Assembly (NCBI GenBank): GCA_964035575.1
Contig: OZ037907.1
Location: 1,222,794-1,286,793, forward strand
Length of the DNA stretch: 64,000 nucleotides
Reading direction: 5' to 3'
From: Rhynchopus sp. YZ270_cl-10
Lineage: Eukaryota; Euglenozoa; Diplonemea; Diplonemida; Diplonemidae
Shown: positions 20,404 to 29,122 of the stretch, one piece after another
Position numbering within the stretch: position 1 is the first letter of the stretch
Layout: every line of letters starts with the position of its first letter
Program-made: the position numbers and the translations under genes
Notes under the pieces: generated by a model
Told to the model about the DNA's origin: nothing
Databases searched by the model: none
Seen by the model: only the letters and a program-made list of their open reading frames with translations

Positions 20404-22392
20404 ATGGATAAGAGAGTCGTTGTTGCGCTGGCCACGAGTGTGCTTCTGGTGGCGATCTCATTGTCGATGTACAAGCGGCCCTACAGCACGCAGCCTGGTA
20501 CTGCTAGACGCAGGCGCCGTGAGGGGGAGGCACGGTCATTGGCAGACCTGCAGGCACAGATAGACAGACACACACACATCCTCAGCAACCTTGCAGCCCC
20601 GGCACCGTCGCCACGCAGGAACACCACAGATCTGGAGGCCAAGGTGGCGGAGCTGACGTCCACCGTCACACATCTGCAACTCGCCCGCCTGCACGACCAG
20701 TACTTCGAGGCTGAAGCCCTGCGCGAAGCGAAGCAGAAAGAAGCCCGCCTCACGCTCGGCAAGATTGATGCTGCAAAGAAGGCAGGCCAGCCAACAACAA
20801 CCCTCGACGCAAGCCTTGCTGAAGCAACGAATGTGCACCTCACGCAGAGTGTCGTGAAGGAACGTCTTCTGAACGAGATGCGGGAACTCAGCCATCCGGG
20901 GCACATGAAGGCACCGGACCCGAACAGCACCTTTGTGGCTAGCAATGAGACGGGTGTGGACGTGGCGGTGCCGTTCCTGCGGCAGTCGGGGTACTCTTTC
21001 AACTACAACGCGCATGGGTTGTGGGCGTGGCGTCCTGGTGCCAAGCACATCGGGTCGGTGCTTGTGGTGTTCGGTGCAGACGTGCTCCCACAGGACACAG
21101 CAGCCGTGCTCATGGACGCAGGATTCGTTGTGTGGAAGCGCCGCTACCGATGCCTCACCGACTGTCGCGAGGCAGTGTCTTACCTTGCATACCTCTCGGA
21201 TGACGGCTTCCCATCGAAGCCGACACTAGAGTACACAGCCTTCGTCCATGGACACAAAGAGAGTTGGCATCAAAACGCGCCCATCGACGACATGGTGCGG
21301 TCTGGTGTCTCCTGTGCATCGAAGCTTGATAGGTACGTTCCCCTCGGCTACGTGACGCAGTCGATGGACCACGACCTCTGGGGCAACACCGCTGAGCGCT
21401 TTGGGCGTGAGTACTTCAACAGCCTTGGGGCGTATGGTGTGCCGCCGACGATGCGCTTTCTGACCTTCTGTTGTGCGCAGTTTGTGGTGCCGCGCAACGT
21501 CATTGCCCGCAACAAGGTGTCGTTCTACAAACACTTCATCGAGCAGCACCAGCAGGGCAAGGTAGGTGGCTACATGGCAGAGTTTGTCTTCCCATACGTC
21601 TTCGGCGAGCCTGCAGTAGTGGAAGCGTACGGTGGCCCCCCACGCGAGTGTCAGGCAGTGCGGAATGTCGTGGCACCCTTCACGAACTACTCGCGTGCTG
21701 GTCAGTGGACGCGGTCAGACGCACGCATCACGTTTGTGCTTGGTGTGCGCTCAGTGCACAACTCCACTGCCAACGCAGTGGTCGCGTCTGCACTGGAGTT
21801 TGCACCAGACGTAAACGTATGGCAGCGGCACGAGTCGTACCATTGCGGTGTGGGTGGTACACAGGCGTGCTGTGGATACCACAAAGGGTACCTCGACTTC
21901 TGGAACGACGAAGACAAGCCAGTGTCAGACGTGTACGTCTTCTTGCACGGCGTGGACAAGTTCACAAAGGAGTCTGTCGACACGATCCTCGCTAAGGTGG
22001 AGTGTGCGACGAAGCGCGCCCGCTACACACCCCTCGGCACGATACGGCAGGAGTCCACAAGCACTGCCCTGGGCTACACGTGGCTCGAGAAGCGCCCCTA
22101 CATGAACAAACAGCCTCTGCTTGGCTACGCGGGCGGCCAGTTTGTGGTTCCTCGGCAGGCGCTCCTGGAGGCCAGGTTCGAAGCACTCCAGGCCACGTAC
22201 GAGACGTTCTCCGTTGGCTGCCAGAACTACCGTAAGGAGCCGCGCCAGCTGGAACACTATTGGCACTGGATGATGGGTGAGGATGCGACGATGGAGGAGT
22301 GCAACGAGGACGGCAGCATTCCGTGTGCAACGTGCATGGCTAAGACGGCCTCCCCCCCTCCCACTCCCACTCCCGTTCTGGATGCCCCGTAG
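20404..22392 (+). CDS. Type II membrane protein with two DUF3431 domains, 662 aa
   Basis: The chosen start at 20404 gives MDKRVVVALATSVLLVAISL, a signal anchor at residues 4-22, as in Golgi glycosyltransferases. Residues 45-155 are Ala/Glu/Lys-rich and likely coiled coil (stem). Two copies of a DUF3431-like module follow: the first has YTAFVHGHKESWHQ (about 277) and CCAQFVVPRNVIARNK (about 357); the second has VYVFLHGVDKFTKE (about 508), GGQFVVPRQALLEARFEAL (about 578) and LEHYWHWMMGE (about 616). DUF3431 proteins are fungal and protist lumenal proteins of probable glycan metabolism; the activity is unknown. The paired arrangement suggests an internal duplication. The tail is Pro/Thr-rich. 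Confidence 0.8.
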   Translation: MDKRVVVALATSVLLVAISLSMYKRPYSTQPGTARRRRREGEARSLADLQAQIDRHTHILSNLAAPAPSPRRNTTDLEAKVAELTSTVTHLQLARLHDQYFEAEALREAKQKEARLTLGKIDAAKKAGQPTTTLDASLAEATNVHLTQSVVKERLLNEMRELSHPGHMKAPDPNSTFVASNETGVDVAVPFLRQSGYSFNYNAHGLWAWRPGAKHIGSVLVVFGADVLPQDTAAVLMDAGFVVWKRRYRCLTDCREAVSYLAYLSDDGFPSKPTLEYTAFVHGHKESWHQNAPIDDMVRSGVSCASKLDRYVPLGYVTQSMDHDLWGNTAERFGREYFNSLGAYGVPPTMRFLTFCCAQFVVPRNVIARNKVSFYKHFIEQHQQGKVGGYMAEFVFPYVFGEPAVVEAYGGPPRECQAVRNVVAPFTNYSRAGQWTRSDARITFVLGVRSVHNSTANAVVASALEFAPDVNVWQRHESYHCGVGGTQACCGYHKGYLDFWNDEDKPVSDVYVFLHGVDKFTKESVDTILAKVECATKRARYTPLGTIRQESTSTALGYTWLEKRPYMNKQPLLGYAGGQFVVPRQALLEARFEALQATYETFSVGCQNYRKEPRQLEHYWHWMMGEDATMEECNEDGSIPCATCMAKTASPPPTPTPVLDAP

Positions 22393-22449
22393 TTCACTGT
22401 GCACCTTCTTGTTTGCCGACCTGCAGGCACCGTCGCTAGCCGCACACGA

Positions 22450-22493
22450 AATGACTTGACTTGTGGTTTCAACAAGTGAAACCGTAAGTCATT
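22450..22493. other. Two-step stem-loop just after the DUF3431 gene
   Basis: The arms AATGACTT/AAGTCATT enclose an inner stem GGTTTC/GAAACC with the loop AACAAGT. It lies about 60 bp after the stop codon, so it would be in the 3' UTR. Its role is unknown. Confidence 0.5.
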
Positions 22494-22988
22494 CACTCAC
22501 CGTCGTGTGTCTGATGGCTCCATGGGCTTAGAGGCCACCTTGTTGCTTCAGTCGCGGACGTCACTCTCTGCCCACACACGTCCCACATCTTTGCTTTTGT
22601 GAATTGCTCTGTCGCTACTCGACGTCTAGGTATAAACCACGAGACGTCGCTGTTGTCAACATCGTTTTGTTTGACGTAGTATAGATTCGTTACAGTGTCA
22701 TTACAGTACACACCATTCAAAGGGAGGGGAGAGGGAGGAGGGGGCTTGCAAATAGTCATATCGCGCATTTTATTTTCCCCACCCCTTCCCCCCCATCCCG
22801 GAGCCTGTATGGTTCGGGTCCACCCCGTACTGGTCACACACCAAGGTACACAGTCCCGAGAGGGCATCGTTATTTCAAGTCAAAAAAATATTTTTTTTGT
22901 GACAAGCACAGCACAGCACTGCACAGGCTCATTATCAACCTCTCTTTTTTTTGATGAATTGCCTCTCACGGCACGAAAAAACAAAAAA
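22494..22988. other. Intergenic gap
   Basis: No gene. G-rich GGGAGGGGAGAGGGAGGAGG at about 22720 is followed by C-rich CCCCACCCCTTCCCCCCC at about 22778; these could pair or form G-quadruplex structures. Confidence 0.4.
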
Positions 22989-23046
22989 CAAGTAATTGCT
23001 ATCGAAAAAAACCCCCCCCCATTTCTTTTTTCTTAGCAATTGGTTG
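22989..23046. mobile_element. 58-bp miniature element made almost only of inverted repeats
   Basis: It starts CAAGTAATTGCTATCG plus seven A and ends, on the other strand, with CAACCAATTGCTAAG plus six A. About 12-15 bp of C-rich sequence lie between. Both ends match the ends of the 480-bp element at 14623-15102, in the opposite orientation. It looks like an internally deleted relative that keeps only the termini. Confidence 0.65.
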
Positions 23047-23362
23047 TTGTCTTCCATACATTTTCCTTCAACCCCTGTCTATAGTATGATCCGGTGGGAC
23101 CCATTTTCGGCCGATAATTTCCCCAAAATCCGGGTTTGTAATATTGACCCTTACCCCTACATCGATTTCAATACTATACCTTACCACCCTGGGTGGTGAC
23201 CCTACAGGGGTTGAAGGAAGGTTGTGGGAAAATGCCAACGACAAGCTCCCCACATACGCTAATCAAAAGAACACAACCCGTTGCCAACCACTACTTCCCT
23301 CCTCCCCTCTCTTCCCTCCACCTCATGCACAGAGGACACTTTGCGTGTCATCCTCCAATACA
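23047..23362. other. Upstream region of the RING gene
   Basis: An open frame from 23144 joins the RING gene, but its first 73 codons lack domain-like sequence. The ATG at 23363, in CAATACAATGCCT, is preferred. Nothing else is recognised. Confidence 0.45.
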
Positions 23363-25795
23363 ATGCCTCTCGAAGCCGCACAGCACCAAGGCGACGTGGT
23401 GTGTCCATGGCAGCTCAGGGAGCAGGTGCGCATGCTTGAGCAGTACCCACCGGTCCCGCAGGAGAGTACGTGGACGTTGCTGAAGGACACCACCCCGGCA
23501 CTGCGCGCGGGCACCATGTTGTCGCGGGAGGAGCACAGAGCGCTGCTGCGGGCGCGTGCAACGTTGCTGCTGGAGTCGTTCTCGCACCGCCTGCATCAGG
23601 CCGTAGCACAGCGTGAGTCTATGGTCAAATGTATAGGTGAGGCCTTGGTCGGGCATGGACACCAACCCCGTAGGGCAAAGCCCAAGCGCATACCACATGC
23701 ACCCAATACAGACCGTGGCGAGTCGTTGCAGGGTGTGCCGTCTGAAGATCTGGTTGGGGGTGTGGAGCAACAACATACACACGGCACGGAAGAAAGCATG
23801 GTGAAGGCTGTGCCTGCATACCACGTGGAGGAGCAGCCGTTGCCGCCTGGGGGAGAGGCTGGGCAGAGGAGGCAGGCGTCCCTGGCGCGCATGGCAGCGA
23901 GACGGCGGTCGACTGCAGAGTCCGCTGCTGTGGCTGCACAGAGGGGCCGCACCCCGTCCTCCTCCTCCTCCCCGTCGCCACGTGGCAGCATGCACGCACA
24001 ACGTCTCCCCTCCAACGCACCCACCGCAAGCTGCCCCATCACAGAGCCGCCCCTCCCAGACGCGCCGTGGCTGTCCCTCCAAGAAGGCCAAGGTGGGCAG
24101 GGTGCCGAGCAGGGTGCAGGGTGGCTGCTCTACAGCAGCGAGAAGTGGAACACTGAGAATGCCGAGGTTGTCGCACGGAGCCTCACGAAAGGCAGTGCGA
24201 AGGCGAAGCGTGCGAGCGTTGTGAAGGCGAAGCGCGCGAGTGTTGCAAAGACGGATGATGAAGTGGCGAAAGTGGAGGAGGAGGCTGTGGAGGAGGTGAA
24301 CGCACCCTACTTCAAAGTGCTGGGATACGACCCTGCAGCGGAGGTAAACAGCCAGCGGAGCGACTCGGCGACGAAGAATGCCATCAAAACAGCACGACAA
24401 CGTCTCCTGAACAGCAGCCAGGTGCAGAAGCTGCTGATGCTCGAGCGCCGCATCAAAGACAAGCGTGCTGTGTTCTGCGAGGTCGTGGGTGCGCTGCTCA
24501 GCTCCGACACCGCACCGCCTGAGGAAGTGCTGGCGGACTACGTCGCTTCCGAAGCCCCGTCCGAGAAGACAGCGTCGCCACGCACAAAGGGGATGGACAA
24601 AAAGGCCAAAGGTGGGGGCTTCCAGTACGGCTCCTTCAAGGGGCGTGGCCACACAGAGAACAGCAGTCCCATTGCGTCTGTGGCGACAACAGGTATCATG
24701 AAGCGTCTTTATAAGAAGGCACATACGTCGCGTGAGAAGGTGCGCAAGCAGCAGACGAAGGAGGAGGCCGAGGCAGCGCCGCAGACGCCACTGGACGTGC
24801 CTGCTGCTGACGACAGTGCTGCAGATGATCCCACCTCGCCAGTCGAGACGACGCCGTTGCCACCAGGTGGCGACCGCATGTCCTTTGCACTCCAGCAGAA
24901 GCAGCTTGAGGACCTCAGCCTCATGGTGCAGCACACCGCCACTGAGGCAACGCGCATCGAGCAAGAGTACTACGAAGGCGTCGAGCGTGCAGTGCGCATC
25001 GGACGCCGTGTGAACGGTACCCTCAAGAAGGACGCTGCGCTGAAGGAGGGCATGCGGTGTGCACTCGAGAAGGACTTCATCGCGACCCTGCAGGCCAAGG
25101 GCGAGTACGTAAACGTGTCTGTCCTGCAGCAACGCATCCTGATGCACGAGTCGAAGATCGAGGAGTTGAAGAAGCGCTCCGAGGACACGCTTGCGCAGCT
25201 CGAGACGACGAAGGCGTCGCTGCGGTCAGAGGAGTACCTCCTGCAGGACCTGCAGGAGGAGAAGCTGAACACACTCATCGCGGAGTACAAGAAACAACAG
25301 CTGCGCGACGCGAAGGCGAAGAAGACGAATGCGGAGGTGCAGTGCAGGATCACTGTCGTCGACTTCGAGCAGGAGGCACGGCTGAAGGCTATCAACAGAC
25401 GCGAGACGCTGCTGCGGTCTGAGGCGAACAACTTCAGGGCGATGCTCAACAACCTACGTGCTTTCCACACAACTGCGGAAACGGACATCACATGCCGGGC
25501 CTGCTTCAACCAGTTTGAAGAGCCCGTCTCCCTCTATCCCTGTGGGCACACAATGTGCCTCAGGTGCGTCGCAGGCGCCACCACCGACGGCATCCTCCGC
25601 TGTGCAGACTGCGGCAACGCTAGCACAGAAGCACCCGTCCCTAACCACAGCCTCGCCTTGCTCCTCTACCAATGGCTCGACCCCCGCTCAGGAGTTAAAG
25701 ACGTCGACGAAGTGATCCGCGAGGCTTCAGAAGACCTCGACTCAGTCTCAGCCTCTCTCGAGAAGTGGAAGAAAAGCCCTCAAACGGAGTTGTGA
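23363..25795 (+). CDS. Coiled-coil protein with C-terminal C3HC4 RING finger, 810 aa
   Basis: This is a probable E3 ubiquitin ligase. The RING occupies residues 711-750 with spacing C-x2-C-x12-C-x-H-x2-C-x2-C-x11-C-x2-C (CRACFNQFEEPVSLYPCGH and onwards). Residues about 505-700 are a long charged coiled coil (LEKDFIATLQAKGEYVN, LAQLETTKASLRSEEYLLQD). Residues 90-260 and 395-500 are low-complexity, rich in Arg, Ala, Ser and Pro, with two tandem AKRASV motifs at about 275-290 that resemble basophilic-kinase sites. The order low-complexity, coiled coil, RING differs from TRIM proteins (RING first). Its substrate is unknown. A 599-codon frame on the opposite strand is a GC-driven shadow. Confidence 0.85.
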   Translation: MPLEAAQHQGDVVCPWQLREQVRMLEQYPPVPQESTWTLLKDTTPALRAGTMLSREEHRALLRARATLLLESFSHRLHQAVAQRESMVKCIGEALVGHGHQPRRAKPKRIPHAPNTDRGESLQGVPSEDLVGGVEQQHTHGTEESMVKAVPAYHVEEQPLPPGGEAGQRRQASLARMAARRRSTAESAAVAAQRGRTPSSSSSPSPRGSMHAQRLPSNAPTASCPITEPPLPDAPWLSLQEGQGGQGAEQGAGWLLYSSEKWNTENAEVVARSLTKGSAKAKRASVVKAKRASVAKTDDEVAKVEEEAVEEVNAPYFKVLGYDPAAEVNSQRSDSATKNAIKTARQRLLNSSQVQKLLMLERRIKDKRAVFCEVVGALLSSDTAPPEEVLADYVASEAPSEKTASPRTKGMDKKAKGGGFQYGSFKGRGHTENSSPIASVATTGIMKRLYKKAHTSREKVRKQQTKEEAEAAPQTPLDVPAADDSAADDPTSPVETTPLPPGGDRMSFALQQKQLEDLSLMVQHTATEATRIEQEYYEGVERAVRIGRRVNGTLKKDAALKEGMRCALEKDFIATLQAKGEYVNVSVLQQRILMHESKIEELKKRSEDTLAQLETTKASLRSEEYLLQDLQEEKLNTLIAEYKKQQLRDAKAKKTNAEVQCRITVVDFEQEARLKAINRRETLLRSEANNFRAMLNNLRAFHTTAETDITCRACFNQFEEPVSLYPCGHTMCLRCVAGATTDGILRCADCGNASTEAPVPNHSLALLLYQWLDPRSGVKDVDEVIREASEDLDSVSASLEKWKKSPQTEL

Positions 25796-26156
25796 AAGGA
25801 ATAGGGTTTGGGGTGTTTACATGCCCCTCGCCCAAATGGGAAGTGCCCGAGGTAATGCATTGTGCATGGGATCTGTCTTATCGACTTGGTTTGTGACAAT
25901 GTTGACACCACAAAAGAAAAACAAAAAATCCTCCATTTTTTTTTGATATTCCCCCAACACCTCGAACCACCCCTTCTTTCACCACCAGGCACACTGCCAT
26001 CAATTGTATCTATTGTACCACTCTCCCCTCACCGAACACTCCCCTCTTTTCATAATACCCCACTCCCCACTCCACTGCGCTCCCTGTTTTGTACCGTACC
26101 GTTGGGAGCGCATTCCCCTCATTCCCTCCCCCATATCAACCACCCCACGTTCTCAA
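25796..26156. other. Intergenic region before the ankyrin gene
   Basis: C-rich promoter or leader sequence (CACTCCCCACTCCACTGCGC). The open frame of the ankyrin gene extends up to 26004, but the first domain-like residues follow the ATG at 26157, so this part is read as 5' UTR. Confidence 0.45.
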
Positions 26157-27788
26157 ATGGCGTCCAGTAAGAGGTGCCGTGAGGAGGGAGGCATCAGCAG
26201 CAGCAACGTGGCAAAGAGGCCGCGCTGTTCTCCCTCTGTGTTGCACAGTGCAGCGGCTGAGGGCGACGTTGCAGCTGTACTGGAAGCTGGGCACACCGAG
26301 TGCAAGGCAGGTGTTAATACACGCAGCGACGCTGGGGAGGCGCCAATGCACATTGCAGCTGCAAATGGACACACCGCAGTGTTGACGGCGCTTGCGCAGT
26401 GCGGTGCACAGACAAACCTGCGTAGCACCAAGGGGCACACGCCCTTCCACGTAGCAGCGCAGAACGGTCACGTCGCAGCCATGGAAGCACTCCGCTCGCT
26501 TGGTGCCGACGTATCTCGTCGCGACCTCGACAGGCAGACTGCCCTGCACATGGCAGCGGCGGCCAATGCTGCACCCGCAGTGCGTATCCTGCTTGCGTGG
26601 GGTGCGGAGGTGGCTGCTATGGGGAAGGGTGGCTGGCATGCACTGCACAGCGCTGCCGCTGCAGGGGCGTTGGACGTGCTGTCGGTGCTGAAGGACTGTG
26701 GTGCCGACATGTCTGTTGTGGACCACCGTGGCTACAACGCAGCGCAAGTGGCTGCAGAGTGTGGGCAGGTTGCTGCCATGGCGCTGCTTGTGGAGGATGG
26801 TGTGCTGCTCACGACGGGAACGAACCTCTGGGTCGTGGGGGTGGCGGCACACTCACGGGTGGATGTGCTAGAGTGGCTGCGGACGCATGACGTCGACGTG
26901 CACGCAGAAGACAGCACCGGGCACACGCCCTTTGTGCGCGCCTGCAGCCTTGGCCTCCTGCCTGCGATGGAAGCCCTGCGTGCAGAGGGCGCCGACATCA
27001 ACGTCACCAACGCAGACGGGCGCACTGCCGTGCACGCTGCTGCCGCACGCGACTGCCCAGAGGCCCTCCGCCAGCTCGCCTCCTGGGGTGCCGTGCTCGA
27101 CGAGCCTGACTGCGAAGGGATGACCCCACTGCACACCGCAGCCATGCACGACAACGCTTCCAGCGTACGCGAGCTTGTCGCCTGCGGTGTGCCTGTTGAC
27201 GATGTGGACGACAACGACGGCACGGCGTTCCATCTTGCTGTGCAACACGGCGCGCTTGCAGCCATGGGTGAGCTCAGAGCTTTGGGAGCAGACATGGAGG
27301 CGCAGGACGGACGTGGCCACTCTGCTGTGCACATTGCTGCGTCCTCACCGTCATCTGTTGTTCTGTCTACCCTGCACGAGTGGGGCCTCTGCACAAATCA
27401 GGCTGACGGTGGCCTTGGGCGCACACCCCTGCACGTAGCGGCAGGCGCAGGCTGCGAACCTGCGATGCGTCTGCTGCAGCGCTGGGGTGCCGACATCAAC
27501 GCACGTACACGCGAGGGCCGCACACCGCTCCACGAGGCAGCCGCACACGGGCAGGCCGCAGCAGTCGCACTCCTGAAGGGGTGGGGTGTGGATATGCGCG
27601 CACGCGACGGCAGCGGTGTCGACGCTGTTCTGTGCTCTGTGCTCCGCAGTCCGACAGACCTTGCAAAGAGCCTTGCTTCATTTGAAGCGTTTGCGCCATC
27701 CGACTTCGAAGGTGCCCAGGAAAGCTTTCAAGAGTTGCTGCAGAATGGCACGTGGGGAGGCCTGGTGGAGAAAGCATCTCTCTCGTAG
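26157..27788 (+). CDS. Ankyrin-repeat protein, about 14 repeats, 543 aa
   Basis: After a basic N-terminus (MASSKRCREEGG, then AKRPRC, a plausible nuclear signal) the protein is almost wholly ankyrin repeats of about 33 residues. Recognisable TPLH-type helices are APMHIAAANG, TPFHVAAQNG, TALHMAAAAN, HALHSAAAAG, TAVHAAAARD, TPLHTAAMHD, TAFHLAVQHG, SAVHIAASSP, TPLHVAAGAG and TPLHEAAAHG, plus four weaker ones. There is no catalytic domain or SOCS box; the last 45 residues are non-repeat. It is a protein-binding scaffold with unknown partners. Confidence 0.9.
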   Translation: MASSKRCREEGGISSSNVAKRPRCSPSVLHSAAAEGDVAAVLEAGHTECKAGVNTRSDAGEAPMHIAAANGHTAVLTALAQCGAQTNLRSTKGHTPFHVAAQNGHVAAMEALRSLGADVSRRDLDRQTALHMAAAANAAPAVRILLAWGAEVAAMGKGGWHALHSAAAAGALDVLSVLKDCGADMSVVDHRGYNAAQVAAECGQVAAMALLVEDGVLLTTGTNLWVVGVAAHSRVDVLEWLRTHDVDVHAEDSTGHTPFVRACSLGLLPAMEALRAEGADINVTNADGRTAVHAAAARDCPEALRQLASWGAVLDEPDCEGMTPLHTAAMHDNASSVRELVACGVPVDDVDDNDGTAFHLAVQHGALAAMGELRALGADMEAQDGRGHSAVHIAASSPSSVVLSTLHEWGLCTNQADGGLGRTPLHVAAGAGCEPAMRLLQRWGADINARTREGRTPLHEAAAHGQAAAVALLKGWGVDMRARDGSGVDAVLCSVLRSPTDLAKSLASFEAFAPSDFEGAQESFQELLQNGTWGGLVEKASLS

Positions 27789-27861
27789 GCCTGCGTCGCC
27801 TGTGTCCTTTTTTTTTTTTTTTTTTTGAAATTGTCCGTGAGGTCTTACAATTTTAGAAGAA

Positions 27862-28100
27862 ATGGGCAATGCCAGACACACAAAAGGCACGTTTGCGTCT
27901 TGCCTTTGCAACTATGAGAGAGTAGTTTGATCTTCTTTTTTTTTGAGCAGAATAACGTCATCAGGTTACCCAGTGTCGCAAACGGATGGTTTGCTCTGAC
28001 CTTTGTGCTGTGCCTCACCATCATAATGGCACCAGAGGACATGGAAGAATATGAACATGCCGCACATGATGGCGACGTACAGCTTCGCTGCCGCTCTTAA
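27862..28100 (+). CDS. Possible small spliced membrane protein, about 69 aa
   Basis: Exon 1 (27862-27921) begins MGNARHTKGTFASC, a candidate N-myristoylation start. A 29-nt GT-AG intron (27922-27950, with a long pyrimidine tract before GAGCAG) keeps phase 0. Exon 2 reads NNVIRLPSVANGWFALTFV, then a hydrophobic stretch and MAPEDMEEYEHAAHDGD, to TAA at 28098. The intron would be the shortest in the window. The true gene may continue into the next frame through another donor (GTACAG at about 28078). No family is recognised. Confidence 0.35.
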
Positions 28101-28423
28101 TGAGTGAAAGCCAATCACCTACTGGTTTGTATCGTGACAGAAGTGTTTGCGCTTTCAATTTTACTACAGGTACACTGACACTAAGGGGCTTTGTATTTCA
28201 AGTCAACTTTCCTTTGACGCCAGAAGTTCCAGTATCTGCCTTTCAACCAGTCAGCTTGGTATCGGAGACAGAGACGCCTTTGCACCAAGAGGTTGGTTGT
28301 CATATCCATATTTCAACGGGCGCACGTACGGAACGGATTGCTGCGTACCGGCAGTCGGGTCAGAGAACAGTTGCTCACTGTTCTCAGTCAGACCAGAGTT
28401 TGCAATGTGAAGTGCGGTTGTAA
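28100..28423 (+). CDS. Uncertain ORF, 107 codons, downstream of the small gene
   Basis: This frame starts with an ATG overlapping the previous stop (TAATG) and reads NFTTGTLTLRGFVFQVNF and ETETPLHQEVGCHI. A second frame of the same segment (YFNGRTYGTDCCVPAVGS) also looks protein-like and would follow an acceptor GTGACAG at about 28140. I cannot tell which is used. One of them is probably a final exon of the gene starting at 27862. Confidence 0.25.
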   Translation: MSESQSPTGLYRDRSVCAFNFTTGTLTLRGFVFQVNFPLTPEVPVSAFQPVSLVSETETPLHQEVGCHIHISTGARTERIAAYRQSGQRTVAHCSQSDQSLQCEVRL

Positions 28424-29122
28424 ACGTCTCAAACCCTTAATATATCATTTTTTGTATAAGCCCTCGTCTGTGGACAGGGCATTGTTTGTTGCTTCAAAGG
28501 CATCTGTTCACCTCCCCTCCCAATCACGCGGCGTCACAAACCCCAAACCCCTACCTAATGAAGAAACCCAGCATCACTTCTCACCGAACTGCAACAATAA
28601 TAATAAAATATAGTGGAGCACACTCTAGGTGGCTACACTGCTACAACAAAGTTTTCAATAAAATAGAAAACAGAAGACAGTGAGGACGCTGGATGTCTTG
28701 TATTTGTAACACCCCTCACGATTTGTACATCCCTTCCCCGAACAGAGGTATTTTGTATTTTGGCCCGACGTGTGCACGAGAGGCACATTCGTCTTGCTTG
28801 GTTCCTTCTGTTTTAATTACTGTATATTTTACTTCTCTTTTATTTTCACTGGATGGAGCTCTTTTTTTTCTCCTTTTTTCGAACCATCCAGGGCGTGACT
28901 ACATGCCGACGAAAGCATCATGCGTATCCTTTTTGTTAAAAACTCCCCCCTCTCTGTGACTGTCCGCAACCTTTTTTAAAATGTTACATTCAAACCTAAG
29001 TTCCCTCTGTACCCCTTTTTTATAGCTCCCCTTCACCCACCTTCACCCCCTCCTTCCATCACCAACAGGGAAAAGCACTGATACCCCCTCTCCCCCCCCC
29101 CCCCATTTTTTTGGGTTAAGAC
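28424..29122. other. Intergenic gap before the Utp6 gene
   Basis: No gene. AT-rich tracts carry AATAAAATA signals at about 28605 and 28659, consistent with 3' ends of the upstream transcript. A poly-C run lies about 20 bp before the Utp6 start. Confidence 0.45.

Noticed and set aside
23348-25147. 599-codon frame antisense to the RING gene
   Set aside because: Composition is an antisense mirror (Leu/Arg/His/Cys-rich) with no domain. The + strand has a clear coiled coil and RING.
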